From contig NC_037254.1 of NCBI RefSeq assembly GCF_000002425.4, positions 25,439,843 to 25,503,842 of the forward strand: a DNA stretch of 64,000 nt, in the 5' to 3' direction. The notes below the pieces were generated by a model. It ran no database searches. It saw nothing but the letters and a program-made list of their open reading frames with translations, and had not been told where the DNA came from. The stretch's first letter is position 1, and every line of letters begins with the position of its first letter. The translations under genes were made by a program, and so were the position numbers. Below are positions 50,215 through 61,702 of the stretch, piece after piece. Source of the DNA: Physcomitrium patens. Taxonomy: Eukaryota; Streptophyta; Bryopsida; Funariales; Funariaceae.

Positions 50215-50776
50215 GACAAGTACTCGATAAAAAAGAAATTCAGACAAGTGAGCCTTCATTCAAAGAAAGGTAACAAAATATAAATAAATAAGTATGTATA
50301 TTGAAAAAGAAACTGGAATGGCTATTGCCAAAAGTCAAGAAAACTAGAGACCCTTGAAATTAGACTAGAAGTAAGAAAAGAGTTAACAAGAGTGAAGAGG
50401 GCTTCACTCTTGTCTCTATATATACTATCTAACTAGGGGCTATGTGGCAACATGCCAACGTTCTATAGGACCTTTAATATGTGTTGACTTTGTAGGATAC
50501 ATGCCTTGACTTACAAGGCAAGTTTTTCTACGTGTGGGCCATATAGTTAGCTTGATCTTCAAGCTAACAACATGTGTGGCACATGGTCAACTTATTGACC
50601 ACATTTCTAATCCAAAAAGTCAATTAAAGATACCTATGAAGTCAAAGCAACGTCTATAAAGCTTCTAGGAAGCTTCCATATTAAATACTATAGAATTAAT
50701 TTACTTTTATCTACTTTTATTTACTTCCAACTATTTATATATGTAATTACTAGCTTACATGAGTACGTCCGTGATA
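50215..50776 (-). repeat. 5' LTR of B3
   Basis: In plus-strand view it begins TGTCAAGGACAAG and ends CGTCCGTGATA. It is 562 bp long, and the first hundred bases are repeated at 30505-30608 in the left LTR. The TATA-like box lies near 50425-50440 on the minus strand. Confidence 0.8.
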
Positions 50777-50784
50777 CCAAATCT

Positions 50785-51050
50785 TAATTTTAACCGAATC
50801 CTAACTCTAATCAAATCCTAATCCTAACCAAAATCTAAAACCTAACCAAATCTTAATCCTTATCAAATCCTAATGAAACCTTTAAAAAGTCCTAATCAAA
50901 TCCTAGTCAAATCCTAGTCAAATCTTACTGAAATCCTAATAAAATTCTTATCAAAATCTAAATAAATTCTAATCTTAACCAAACCTTAAATCAAACCAAA
51001 ATCCTAATCCTAATTCTAAACTAAATCCTAATCAACCCCAAATAATTCCT
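50785..51050. repeat. Degenerate CCTAA-type minisatellite inside LTR E
   Basis: Variants of AAATCCTAATC and TAACCAAATCC recur about twenty times without a strict period. A few similar units occur at 30440-30504, on the other side of the B3 insertion, so the array was part of LTR E before B3 arrived. Confidence 0.65.
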
Positions 51051-52469
51051 ACATCAAATTTAAACCTCAATAAATAATAGATGAATCATTATTTTTAACT
51101 CAAATTTTACACATTTCTTTAAAATTAAATTGACAAAAAGTATTAAAAAAAATTGAAAATGATCGAAAATACCAAATAGTTGATAACCTCAAAAATGAAC
51201 TCAATTGTCAAGATGCCTCTTTTTTCAACCTTGATACCAATCTCCCAAAGCAAATTACTCTTGATAGAACTATTATTTTGCTTCCAAACTCTATACACTT
51301 ATTAGAAATCAAGCTGACTATCTCTATAAAAAAAAATGCCTCAATCTAATTAGTAGATTGATAGATATCTAAAAAAACCTCATTGATCTTTAAAACCCTA
51401 AATTTTGAGACTATAACTGACAAAAACCTTCATGCTTTACCATCTAATCATTTGATCAAATCTAAATTCACAACACACATTAAGCACAATTGCACCATCA
51501 AATCCAAAAAAATTCACTTGTAGATCTATTACCAAACTCTTGAAATTGCTCAAAATGTCAACTGTTTTTTATTTTTTAAAAATTAGAGTCACTAAAAACA
51601 ACATCGACTTTGTAAAGCTCTTACAAAGTCATTATCTATCTAAAATCCTTAAAATCAATGCTTATAAAAACCTTATCAAGTTTCTTCTCAAATTACACTC
51701 TCTTATCAACCAAAGAACCAGAAAATTATTGTCAAGATTTGGTTTTGTGCCATGGGATTTGATTTCAATCCTAGTTGCTAACCAGTCTTCTTCAAGTATC
51801 AATTTTTGTCCCATTTGAGGTAAATTCTACTAAAACCAACTTCTAACTTCTTCCTACATATGCCTATATCTTTTATTTTTCTAATCTATCTTGTTTTGTC
51901 TTATTTATGGTCTTACAAAGTAGGTAGAAGCTACTTTTTAAAAAAGGCAGCATTACTGCTAAAGTTTATATTACCTTCCTATCTTTTATCCATATTTTTA
52001 TACTTTCTCTTTTAACTTGGCTCTTCTATAATAAGATCCATATTATTATCTTTTATTATATAGTTGTGTTACAATACGACAACATCTAGAAAGGTTGTCT
52101 AACAAACCTTGTTGTTTTCCAAATCAATATGTGATCTTAAAATCAAATCTTGATAAAGACTTGCTCCAACAAGCTTAGCGATGATTCAAAACATAAGCTC
52201 ATGTAAAATATTTGAGATTCTTACGATTCGTATATACAATGATTAGACTAGAAATACCACCATTCTTGATAATGACACCATTCTTGAAAAGAATCCACAA
52301 TTGTAAGAAGCTCTTTGTTGTGTATAATTAATCTCAAGTACTAAAAATTTCTTGGAATAAAAAGCTATTGGATGAAGTTTATCATCTATTCCTATTTGTG
52401 ATATTATGGCACTTAAAGCAAAGTTTGATGCATCTATTTCCATAAAGAATATCTTAGAGAAGTCAACGT

Positions 52470-54145
52470 TGTTGTATTGCATGGTATTCTATCTAGAAAT
52501 ATACTAGGTACCTAACTGTAGAGACTTTAGTTTTAACTTATTGGCCAAGCTCCAATAAGTTATTTAACCTTAAAAATAGAAGACAAATAAATACTACAAT
52601 ATCAAAAAGATGTTGTATTAATAAATCCTTTTATATTTAAGAAGGTTTTTACGTAAGGCTTTCTAAAATATATAGAATTTTTCTAGAATTCTTGGCTATA
52701 CCAAATCATAGCTAACTATTTGCTGATAGATAAGGTTTCTTGTAACTTCAAAAGAAATCCACAATCTCCTCTCAAAAGCTCATCTTTATACAAAAATTCA
52801 ACCATAGCTCCATATATCCATCTTCAACATATATATAAAGTCTTGGCTCCCAAATTATTCCTTTACTTTGTATAAAATGCTCAAGTTATAATAAAATTCC
52901 TTCAAAATATAATATTTCTGTAAAGGATTTTTTCTTCTTGAACTTTAGAAATTCATATCTCTTGATTCAAATGTTTAGATTTTGCCAAATTCACGAATAT
53001 TATAGAATTAATCCTAAGGCTTTACTTTAAAAAAATTCAACTATAAATTCACTATTGATCGTCTAGCATCTTAAAAATCCTAGCAGGTGCTCTAAAACCC
53101 TAATTTATAAGCACCTAAGTACTATTTTCTTCATATCTCAGAAATCCAAAATCCAAATGCCACAAAAATTATATAAAAATTTTGATTATATAAAAATATA
53201 CATTCTTAGAAATTTTTAGTCAAAATCTTATCAAATTTCACAAGATAAATATCAAAACACAACCACTAGCAATTCAAGTCACTTACTACCTTTAGATTTG
53301 TAATCACTGACTTCAACCTCTAATATCTCCTTCATCCAAATTTAAGATCTATCAAAAAAATATGCTAAAAATCTAGCCGAGAGAGTTTTCTCTCCAATCC
53401 TAGTCGCCAATCTTCTATTACTTTTTGTACGCTTGCATTATATCTAAAAGAGTGACAGTAGGTATAAAATCTACACCCTAACTTTGAGCGTCCATATTTC
53501 TTTCATATAAACTCCAAATGTCTCAAAATTTATACCAAAATTGTAAAAAAAAACCTAAACTTTCTGATCCTATCCTCTAAAGCTCAAATTCCCATGAAAA
53601 ATTAACCCTAATCTCTAATATGGCCTCGGGCAGCCTCCTTGAAGCCCATTGGTCATGATTTTTGACCAATAGGAATGGAGATTTTCATCATCCATCTCCA
53701 TTCATCTATATGGATGCCCTAAACTTTCTTTTTGCTATCAAAATCCCTCTCCAATTCTTTTCTTTACAAGATTTATTCAATATATGTCCTAAACATCAAA
53801 TTAAAGAACCAAAATAAGACTTTAAAGATTACCAATATCTAACAAAGATGACTCTAAATATTTAAAAATTACTACTAATAAGATTAACTTCAAAGTCACT
53901 ATCAAAAGAAAATAAAATTATATAAATTTTAATAGAAGTCCTTTTAAACTATCTTTTTTTGAAGTTGAAATCTATCCACATCCTACAACCAACAAAAATC
54001 TATTGACATGGCTTTCACCATGTTGTCTATTGCACAATATAAGTTTCATGTAATCAAACTTTGTTTTCATATAATACAAACTTATATTGTGGATTAAATA
54101 TATAAATACATTATTTTCACATGTTAACCGAATCACAACATGACA
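52470..54145 (-). repeat. Family C solo LTR F
   Basis: It starts TGTTGTATTGCATGG and ends ATCACAACATGACA, is 1676 bp long, and has flanks ACGT (52466-52469) and ACAT (54146-54149). It interrupts B4 between RNase H and reverse transcriptase, where the B4 reading resumes on the other side. It shares the CTAACTGTAGAGAC and GGAATGGAGATTTTCATCATCC blocks with A1. Confidence 0.75.
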
Positions 54146-57100
54146 ACATGAAAGAAGATTGGTACAAAAACAAAGATGTCTTTAAAGATTCAAATGCTAC
54201 TTCGCTTCTTGATTCCACTGAAGTTTGTCTTTACAAGTCAAACATATAAGTAAAGTTGTAACTTGAGAGAAGTCTTTGATGAAGATCCAATAGTAGTTGA
54301 TAAATCCCAAAAAACATTGGACCTCTTGTATCATTTTTGACATCTTTCAATCCATAATAGTTTGAACTTTCTTAGAATCCATCATAAGTCCATCATTTGA
54401 AATGATATAACCTAAGAAGTCAACTTAAATAGTGTAGAATATATAATTTTCTATCTTAGCATAGAGTCTTATATCTCTTAATTTTTGTATTATACAACAA
54501 ATATAAAGTTCATATTCTTCTATGTTCTTAGAATAGATTGAGATATTATTTAAATAACAGACAATAAAATCATCCAAAACTCTCAAAAAAAATCATTCAC
54601 AAGATGTTGAAAATATTTTGGTGCATTTGTAAGTCCAAAAGGCATGACATTATATTCAAAATATTCATATCTAGTTTGAAATGCAGTCTTCTATTTATCT
54701 CTTTTTTTATACATATCAGATTGTAAGCTCCTCATAGATCTATTTTTGTATAGATCTTAGCTTGATTCAACTAATCAAGAAGTGTAAATATTAAAGTTAG
54801 TAGGTACTTATCTTGATGATAACCTTGTTGAGTACTTAATAATCAACATACATTCGCAATGATCCATCTTTTTTCTTCACAAATAAAATTGAAGCTCCTA
54901 CTAGGAATTTGAAATAGTGTATGAAGTTCTTAGCTAGATTCTCTTCAATATACTCATAAAGTTAAGCTAATTCATTTTGTGATAAATTGTAGATTGGTCC
55001 AAATGGCTCTTGTGCTCTTTATTGAAGGTCATTTGAGTAATCATAGAGACAATGTTCTAGAAGAGTATTTGTATTTTTTTTCTCAAATACATCTTGAAAT
55101 TCTTGATATTTGCTTGAAATGCTACTTGAAGTCTTTATACTATTAGAAATAGGTGTGGCATAAATAACACAAGGTGATCCTTCTTTTGTAGCATGTAAGA
55201 AAGTCCTTGCATCTACAAACACGGATTTAATCGTACTAGACTTGTAATTTTCTACTTGATTAATTATACTCTTAGTTATACTTTAGAAAATCAAGAATAT
55301 AAGAAATCTAATCTACTTGAGGATTGTATTTTTTTGACCACAATAAGCTTAAAATGATTGAATTAGAAAAAGATCAAATAATATTAAATACCATAAAGCT
55401 ATTATAACAATTGATTATTACCTCTATAAGAAGTATTTTGAGAGTAATATATCGAGAAGACAAGAAACGACCATCTATGGCTTCTATATGAACAGATTTA
55501 GTTTTCCTCACTAAAGATATGCTAAGTCTTTTAGCAGATTCATCATCTAAAAAACATATTGAGGCTCTTGAATCTAACAAGGCAAAGGCTTTATAATATT
55601 TAAGTCTTAAAATAATATTTAATATAAAACAAAGAGATAATTTTAAAGAAAGAATAGGACCTTCATTAGGTATTGTAAAAAATTCTAGCCATATGGTTTC
55701 TATTGTAATTAGATAAAATTATTTTTTGATATATTATCTTCTTTGACATTCGTACTCTTGATTTTATAATTGCATCACTTCTTTAGAAAATATTGAGCAA
55801 TGTACTTAGATTCTCTACAATATAAGCACAATCTTTCTTGATGGCGACGAGTCTCTTTTTGCTCAATAAGAAGTTTGAAATATACCACATCAATTTACAT
55901 ATCTTCTACTTTTGAATGTATGTATTGAGGAGGCATTGGTATTACCATTGAATGATAGTAACATTGAGTCCCACTTTTTTGGCTCTCAAATCAAAATTCA
56001 AAAAGTCAATTGTCACATTTCACAGCAAAGTTAATTGCTTGACTGAATGTTTGAGGATGTGGTAAGTTGAGCATCAATTTCTTTACTTCATATTATAATC
56101 CATAGAGAAATTGGTTAATAAGTGTAATATCATCCTACTTGATATCAGTTATAAGTTGTCAAAATTTTAAAGCATATAATGTTATGGATTGATTGTCTTG
56201 TTGTAAAATACAGATCTTATTGGTTGTAATACAAGTTGCATCATGTTTTCCATACATGGATTGAAACTCTACTAAAAAAGCCTCCAAATTATCCAGTATT
56301 GGATTTCATTGTTCAAGAAAAGATAAAAATCACAAGAAAAGATAAAAACCATAAAAACTTTGAAAGAAGTATATCAATGAATCTAACTTGTGATCTTGGA
56401 ATTGGATAGCTTTGGAATTGAAATGCAATTATAAATTATACTTGATTAATAAATCCTTGAAACTTAGAGCTTCTACCATCAAACTTTTCAAGTATAGCAA
56501 CTCTTAGTTCTCTAGTACTATAAAGATATTCTACTATAGGAGAAGGGATGTGATTTAGTATAGATGTTGAAGCAACTTTAATCATATTTGTATCTTTACT
56601 TTTTGCCATTTTTGTTGCTCCAAGTGGCAATAAATTGAGCTATTATCAAAAGACAAAGAAATTAGAGACTCTTGAATCTAGACTAGAAGCAAGAAAGGAA
56701 TTGAGAAAAATGAAGAAGGCTTCATTTTTGCCTCTATATATACTATCTACTTAGAATTTATGTAGCAACATTCTATAGAGCCTCCAAAAACGTGTTGACT
56801 TTGCATAACACGTATCTTAACTTGTAAGGCAAGTTTTCTATATGGCCACCATATAGTTAGCTTATTCTACAAGCTACCAATATACTTGGCATATGGATAG
56901 TTAGTTGAATAAGTTTCTAACCAATGAATCAATTACAAACATAAGTAAAGTCAAAACAATGTCTAAAAAGCTTCTAGGAGGCTTTTCTAGAAGATATTAT
57001 GAAATTAATTTATTTTTATTTAATTCTACCTATCTAGATAACAAGTAGGTATATATTTGAGACAAATTATTCTATTGATCTTTAAGAAGGAGCTCAACCA

Positions 57101-57642
57101 CCACTTGGTCTAGTCTATAGCCTATCATAAAATGAGTTCGCTCTACTCAAGGAATAAATTGACAAGAATTTAGCTAAGAATTTCATATGCCATTCAAAAT
57201 CTTGGATAAAAGTTTGTATCTTATTTATGAAGAAAAATAATAGATCCCTATGGATGTACATAGTCTATTAATGATTCAACAAAAGTACCATCAAAAATAG
57301 GTATCTCTTATTCCAAATTTCAAGACTTTTTGACCAATTAAATCAAACAAAGAACTATATAAAAATAAATCTATAATTAGTATGTAATATAGTCTGTATG
57401 AAAGAAAGAAATGAACAAAAGACTATTTTGAATTAAATATAGACATTTCAAATATAATGATATGGATTCATAAATATACCAATTATTTTTCAACATCTTA
57501 TGAATGATATTTTTTGTGAATTTCTGAATAATTTTGTTGTCTCTTATTTGAATGATATCTTAATATACTTTAAAAATATAAAATAATATAAATTTTATAT
57601 TTATCATGTATTAAAAAAACTAAGAGATACAAGATTATATGC

Positions 57643-58966
57643 TTTTGTATTACGTGTTGTCTTGTTTGAAAATACATTGGGCACCTAACTGTAGAAGGTG
57701 AGGTTATTTTTCACAAGTATCCGAGAAATCCTAATAGGTTTCATCCATATAAGAAGAATATAATCTGAATTTCAATTCAAAATTCCTAAAAAACACTCTT
57801 CTTAGTAGCTTCAATCATACATAAATTCCAATTACCTTGTTACTTTCATATATAAGGAATTTAGATTTTTCTTATAAGCCCTAATGCTAATCAATGAGCT
57901 TTGATAAGCTATAACTTCTAATTTTACTATCCACTTGATGTGAAATTTTTTATGCAATTGTCAATATAAGTCTTCTATATGCTCAAGAAATTTTAGCCTA
58001 ATTCAACTTACAAATTGTGAGAAAACTTCCAAAAACTATACTAATGTCACTCAGCTGTGAACTTGAAAGATGATGTAAAAGTTCCAGTAGTGATTTTTCC
58101 TTCTTCAACTATTAACTTTAATTCAAAATTGGTATATAGCTTGATCTTTAAGTCTTCCAATATCATGCCAAATTTTACCTTGATCTAACTTGTAGATCTC
58201 TAGATATCATAGAAATCCTATCCAATCCTAAATTACCAATTTTTGGTATATTCTTGTATCAAAACCTAGATATTTCTCAATTGCACCATTGAATTATCAA
58301 AAAAAAATTCATACACTTAGAACACCTAATTAACCAAGAACTATCAAAATTTGAATCATAGATGTGACATCAATTTTATGAACTAGCTGAGAGTGCTAGC
58401 CCTGATTTCATTCCCTAAATCCGAAGTTGCTAATACAAACCCTGACTTCCAACAACAATTGCAAATTTCCTAAAAATCCTATCAAAACCAACCTTACATC
58501 TCTAGAATAAGCTCCAACCTATTTCTCAAACTTTAATCTCTAATCTTCAAATAAATCCCTATTTTATCCTAAGCGGTTGTTTTAGTAGCCAAAGGTCTGA
58601 TTATGATCATGTCTCACAAACAATCGATCTCTGAGTATCAATCTAACCTATCCTAAGGATTTTTCAATCCAATCCTATCATCCATTTAATCCTAGTATCA
58701 ACAATATTAATTATTTACCTCTTTTAATCTCATTTTATCAATTTATGGTCTTTTTAAGGTAATAAAAGAGTCTCTATAGCCTAGAAGATAAAAGTATTAA
58801 CTAACCTTAAACCTACTAACTATTGAGATAAGAAAATAACCTAAGAGGCTTTTATAAAAGTAATATTTAGATACCTCAAATTATTATTGAACCTATATAA
58901 TTAGATATTAATTAAAAATTCATATTTAATTATAGTTTCACTATATAGTTGTATTACATCATGACA
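57643..58966 (-). repeat. Family C solo LTR G
   Basis: It starts TTTTGTATTACGTGTTGTC, continues GGGCACCTAACTGTAGAAGG as in the C1 LTR, and ends GTTGTATTACATCATGACA. It splits the reverse transcriptase region of B1, which resumes after it (AAGATAAAAAATT, compare AAGATAGAAAAGTG in B3). The flanks ATGC and ATAA do not give a clean TSD. Confidence 0.66.
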
Positions 58967-61400
58967 ATAATAAGATAAAAAATTATATATTTCATATTAC
59001 TTAAGTTGACTTCTTAGGATACATCATTTTAAATAATGGCCTTATAATATATTCTAAAAATATTCATACTATGAAAGATTGGAAGATTTTAAAAATAATT
59101 AAAGATGTACAATATTATATTGGCTAGTCAATTTTTTTTTTCCAACAATTAATATTGATTTATAATAAAGAGCTTCTTGTAATTGTAGATTCATCTCAAG
59201 AATGGAATCATTATTTAGAAGGTACTTTCGATCTAGTTACTATATATAGATATTATAAGTACCTTAAGTACTTTATATCACCACATGTTTTGAATTGTTT
59301 CCAAATTTTTTGAAGAATATCTTTATTGAGATTTGATTTTAAGATCAAATATCATCTCAAAAAATAATAAGATTTATCAAATGTTCATTTTAGTCATTCT
59401 TAATTTATATCAAAAGAAAGAGATGTATCTTTTAATCAATAAAAAAGAATTTTCATGAAATTGAAATATTTTCATCTTAAAATAATAAAATCAATATTAA
59501 TTGTTGATTTAAGTTTTTTCAAGAAAGTTCAATTAAGTATGTCCTCTAATCTTTTTGTTCACGATATTAAGAATAATTCTTCTAAATCTCAAAATACTTC
59601 TAAGTTTAAATTCTAAAACAATCTATTCTATTTTGAGGGACATTTATACATTCCAAAAGATAAAGCATGATTATATGTTTTTTGAGCTTATCATAATTTT
59701 CTAGCAATTGGACATTTGAATATAATAAAATTTTGGAGCTAATATCTAGAGATTTTTAGTAGCCTCAAATATAAAAAGTAGTCAAAGACTTTGTGTAATC
59801 ATGTGAAATTTTTTCAAGAATAAAAACTCTTCATCATTGATCTTATAGACTTCTTAAGTCATTACCTATTCAAAAACAATCATAGTCTTTTGTTTCTATG
59901 GACTTTATTATAGACCTTCTAGTCTCTAGTTCTTTTAACTCTATATTTGTGATAATAGATTAATTCACTAAGATGGCACGTTTTGTACTATATACAAAAT
60001 CTATTACAGATATAGAAATAATTAAGTTTTTTCTTGACAACATCTATTGCTATCATGAATTACCAAAAAATATTATATTGGATATGTGGACACAATTTTT
60101 ATCAAGATTTTAAAATTTTCTTTTTAAGATTTTGAAGGTCGTTATAAAACTATCTTTGGCTTTTTATTTTCAAGTTAAAAGCCAAACAAAGTAAGTGAAT
60201 CAAGTTTTAGAGAAATATTTAAGATATACTAATAATTACTTATAAAATGATTGAAAAATTCTTTTACCATTGGTAGAGTTTACTTATAATAATATGGTAC
60301 ATTCTTCTATTTAATAAATATCTTTTCTTTTTATTATGACTATTATTTATGACTAGATACTTTTGACTTTTCAAAAGTTGATAATTCTACAACGGAAGAT
60401 TTGAAAAATTGTTTGTCAAAGCTATATGCAATAATAAAGATGCAACTAAAAGAAGCTCAAGAATAACAAAAGATTAGTGTAGATGCTTATCACAAGGAAC
60501 CACCTCAATTCTATATTGGTGACAAGGTATGATTACTTTGTTGTAATATTAAATTTATTCTCCCTTCTAATAAGTTGAATTATTGTAGACTATGACCATT
60601 TCCTATATGTAAACAAATTAATTAAGTTACTTACCATTGTACCTATTGGAGTCTATAAAGATTCATCTTATCTTTTATATGTCTCTTCTTGAGCCATACA
60701 AGATAATAGATATACTAGGAAGATAACAAATACTACTTCCTCCTATAGAAATAGATAATAATCAAGAGTATGAAATCAAAGAAGTCTTAATGTTAAGATG
60801 GCATCGAAATATATTAGAATATCTTATTCATTGGTATAAATATGATATTAGAAAATGCACAAAGCAGCTACCTAAGAATCTTATAAATGTAATAAAGAAG
60901 ATTGATATTTTTTATTGATATCATCAATCAAAATTAAGATGAAAGATAGCAAATCTTTGCTATAAAAGAACTACACTTTAAGAAAAATTGCATTTGACCT
61001 TCAATCTTTGTTTGTAATTTTTGTGTATATATAGCATTCAAGAAATGGAGAACCAAAAGTGAGAAGATTCAACTCAGGAAAGAAGAATGAAATCTTCTTC
61101 ACTCTTGTCAATGCCTAACTAGTCTTTAATCTTGTTTCAAGACTTTCTAATCTTCTTATCTTTGACAATTGCCATTCCAATTTCAATACTATATTAATTT
61201 TTAATAAATATCTATTCTTTTTGAGTTATATAAGAGTGTATTGAATTTTTGGTTCTTTGAGGTCCATGTCCTTGATAGAATACAATGCACCAATACCATT
61301 ATAAGGATATTTTAGAATACAAATTGATTCATATATTGCATGCATGTAATATCTTATTTCTAATTAATTAGATATCTTACTATAAACACATTATTATTAA

Positions 61401-61702
61401 ATATTAATAGACATAGGATTAAAAATATATATAAATTTTTAAGAAAACATTTTTTTATAATAATTATACCTTTTATTATAGTTATAAAAATTTGACATAT
61501 TATTGTGAAGATTGATTTTTTTAAAAAACTACTAAATATATAGAATTAATATATTTTCCATATATATATATATATATATTCCAAGGTCTCTTTTAATATT
61601 AATTTTATAACGATACCATGTGAAATTTAACATATATATAATTGATTTTTCCATTCTACAAAACGAGATGTATTAAACGGACATATCAATGTGAAATGTA
61701 TA
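61401..61702. other. AT-rich spacer downstream of the monooxygenase gene
   Basis: No gene, RNA or element is recognised. It includes an (AT)n run near 61560-61580 and should hold the 3' UTR and poly(A) site of the minus-strand gene that ends at 61703. Confidence 0.5.

Larger units (their letters stand above)
30505..50776 (-). mobile_element. Family B Tcn1-like chromovirus B3 (best preserved B copy)
   Basis: The outer ends are TGTCAAGGATAAG (30505) and GTACGTCCGTGATA (50776), with a perfect TSD, CCAAA, at 30500-30504 and 50777-50781. On the minus strand: 5' LTR 50215-50776, leader 49885-50214, gag, protease, reverse transcriptase, RNase H, then integrase and chromodomain on the far side of the D insertion, and a 3' tail. 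Gag carries the FDGTRSKFRGFINQVQ block known from Tcn1-type chromoviruses. It is broken but clearly younger than B1, B2 and B4, since motifs are readable throughout. Confidence 0.82.
30230..52081 (-). repeat. Family C solo LTR E, split by B3
   Basis: The left part is 30230-30504 (TGATGTATTATATG...CTAGGCACCTAGTTG) and the right part is 50777-52081 (ends GTTACAATACGACA). The flanks ATGT (30226-30229) and ACAT (52082-52085) are both one transition away from ACGT. In the related copy B3 the unoccupied site (47054-47057) still reads ACGT, followed by the same CTAG. About 1.58 kb remains once B3 is excluded. Confidence 0.75.
27554..57065 (-). mobile_element. Family B chromovirus copy B4
   Basis: The left LTR is about 27554-28090 and the remains of the right LTR are about 56640-57064. 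The minus-strand parts are 3' tail and chromodomain (about 28.1-29.05 kb), integrase (29.05-30.2 kb), RNase H (52.09-52.46 kb), reverse transcriptase (54.15-55.05 kb), protease (55.3-55.6 kb) and gag (55.75-56.63 kb). Solo LTRs E and F interrupt it. A candidate TSD is ATTGT (27549-27553) and ATTAT (57066-57070). The surrounding B1 reverse transcriptase reads on across it (CCTATGATTGT to TCTATTGATC, as in B3). It is broken in many places. Confidence 0.72.
19430..61277 (+). mobile_element. Family B Tcn1-like chromovirus B1, host of the main nest
   Basis: The 5' LTR is 19430-19964. Plus-strand gag and the start of protease follow to about 21205. Protease and the start of reverse transcriptase resume at about 27164-27548, reverse transcriptase at about 57071-57642, then RNase H and integrase at about 58967-60700. 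A chromodomain-like YEIKEVLM...LEYLIHW lies near 60760-60840, and the remains of the 3' LTR end at 61277. The ends carry a perfect 5-bp TSD, GAATA, at 19425-19429 and 61278-61282. Coding order resumes after each insertion, which shows the pieces belong together. It is an old copy with many breaks. Confidence 0.8.
9640..61400 (+). mobile_element. Tc1/mariner transposase remnant split by H and B1
   Basis: Plus-strand reading at 9640-10229 resembles Tc1-like transposases: an HTH-type stretch (TRKIYKICKYSKVLLYNF), then VGLKSKVK (like the GLKSCVKRKKP linker) and a TKIN segment matching the first DDE-region motif (DETKINRF). The reading breaks at 10229, where H begins. It resumes at 19396-19429 (RGSCMIYNIKN, like the RGVGYM region) and again after 61282 as TMHQYHYKDILEYKLIH, like the T-M-D-x-x-x-Y-x-x-I-L-E-D-E-L segment. 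The frame is continuous across both retroelement insertions when each is counted with one TSD. Several stops are present (TGA for TGG near 10210), so it is a pseudogene. I did not find its terminal inverted repeats or the later DDE motifs. Confidence 0.6.

Noticed and set aside
50785-51050. Interstitial telomere
   Set aside because: The units are not the plant CCCTAAA heptamer in register, and the array belongs to LTR E.
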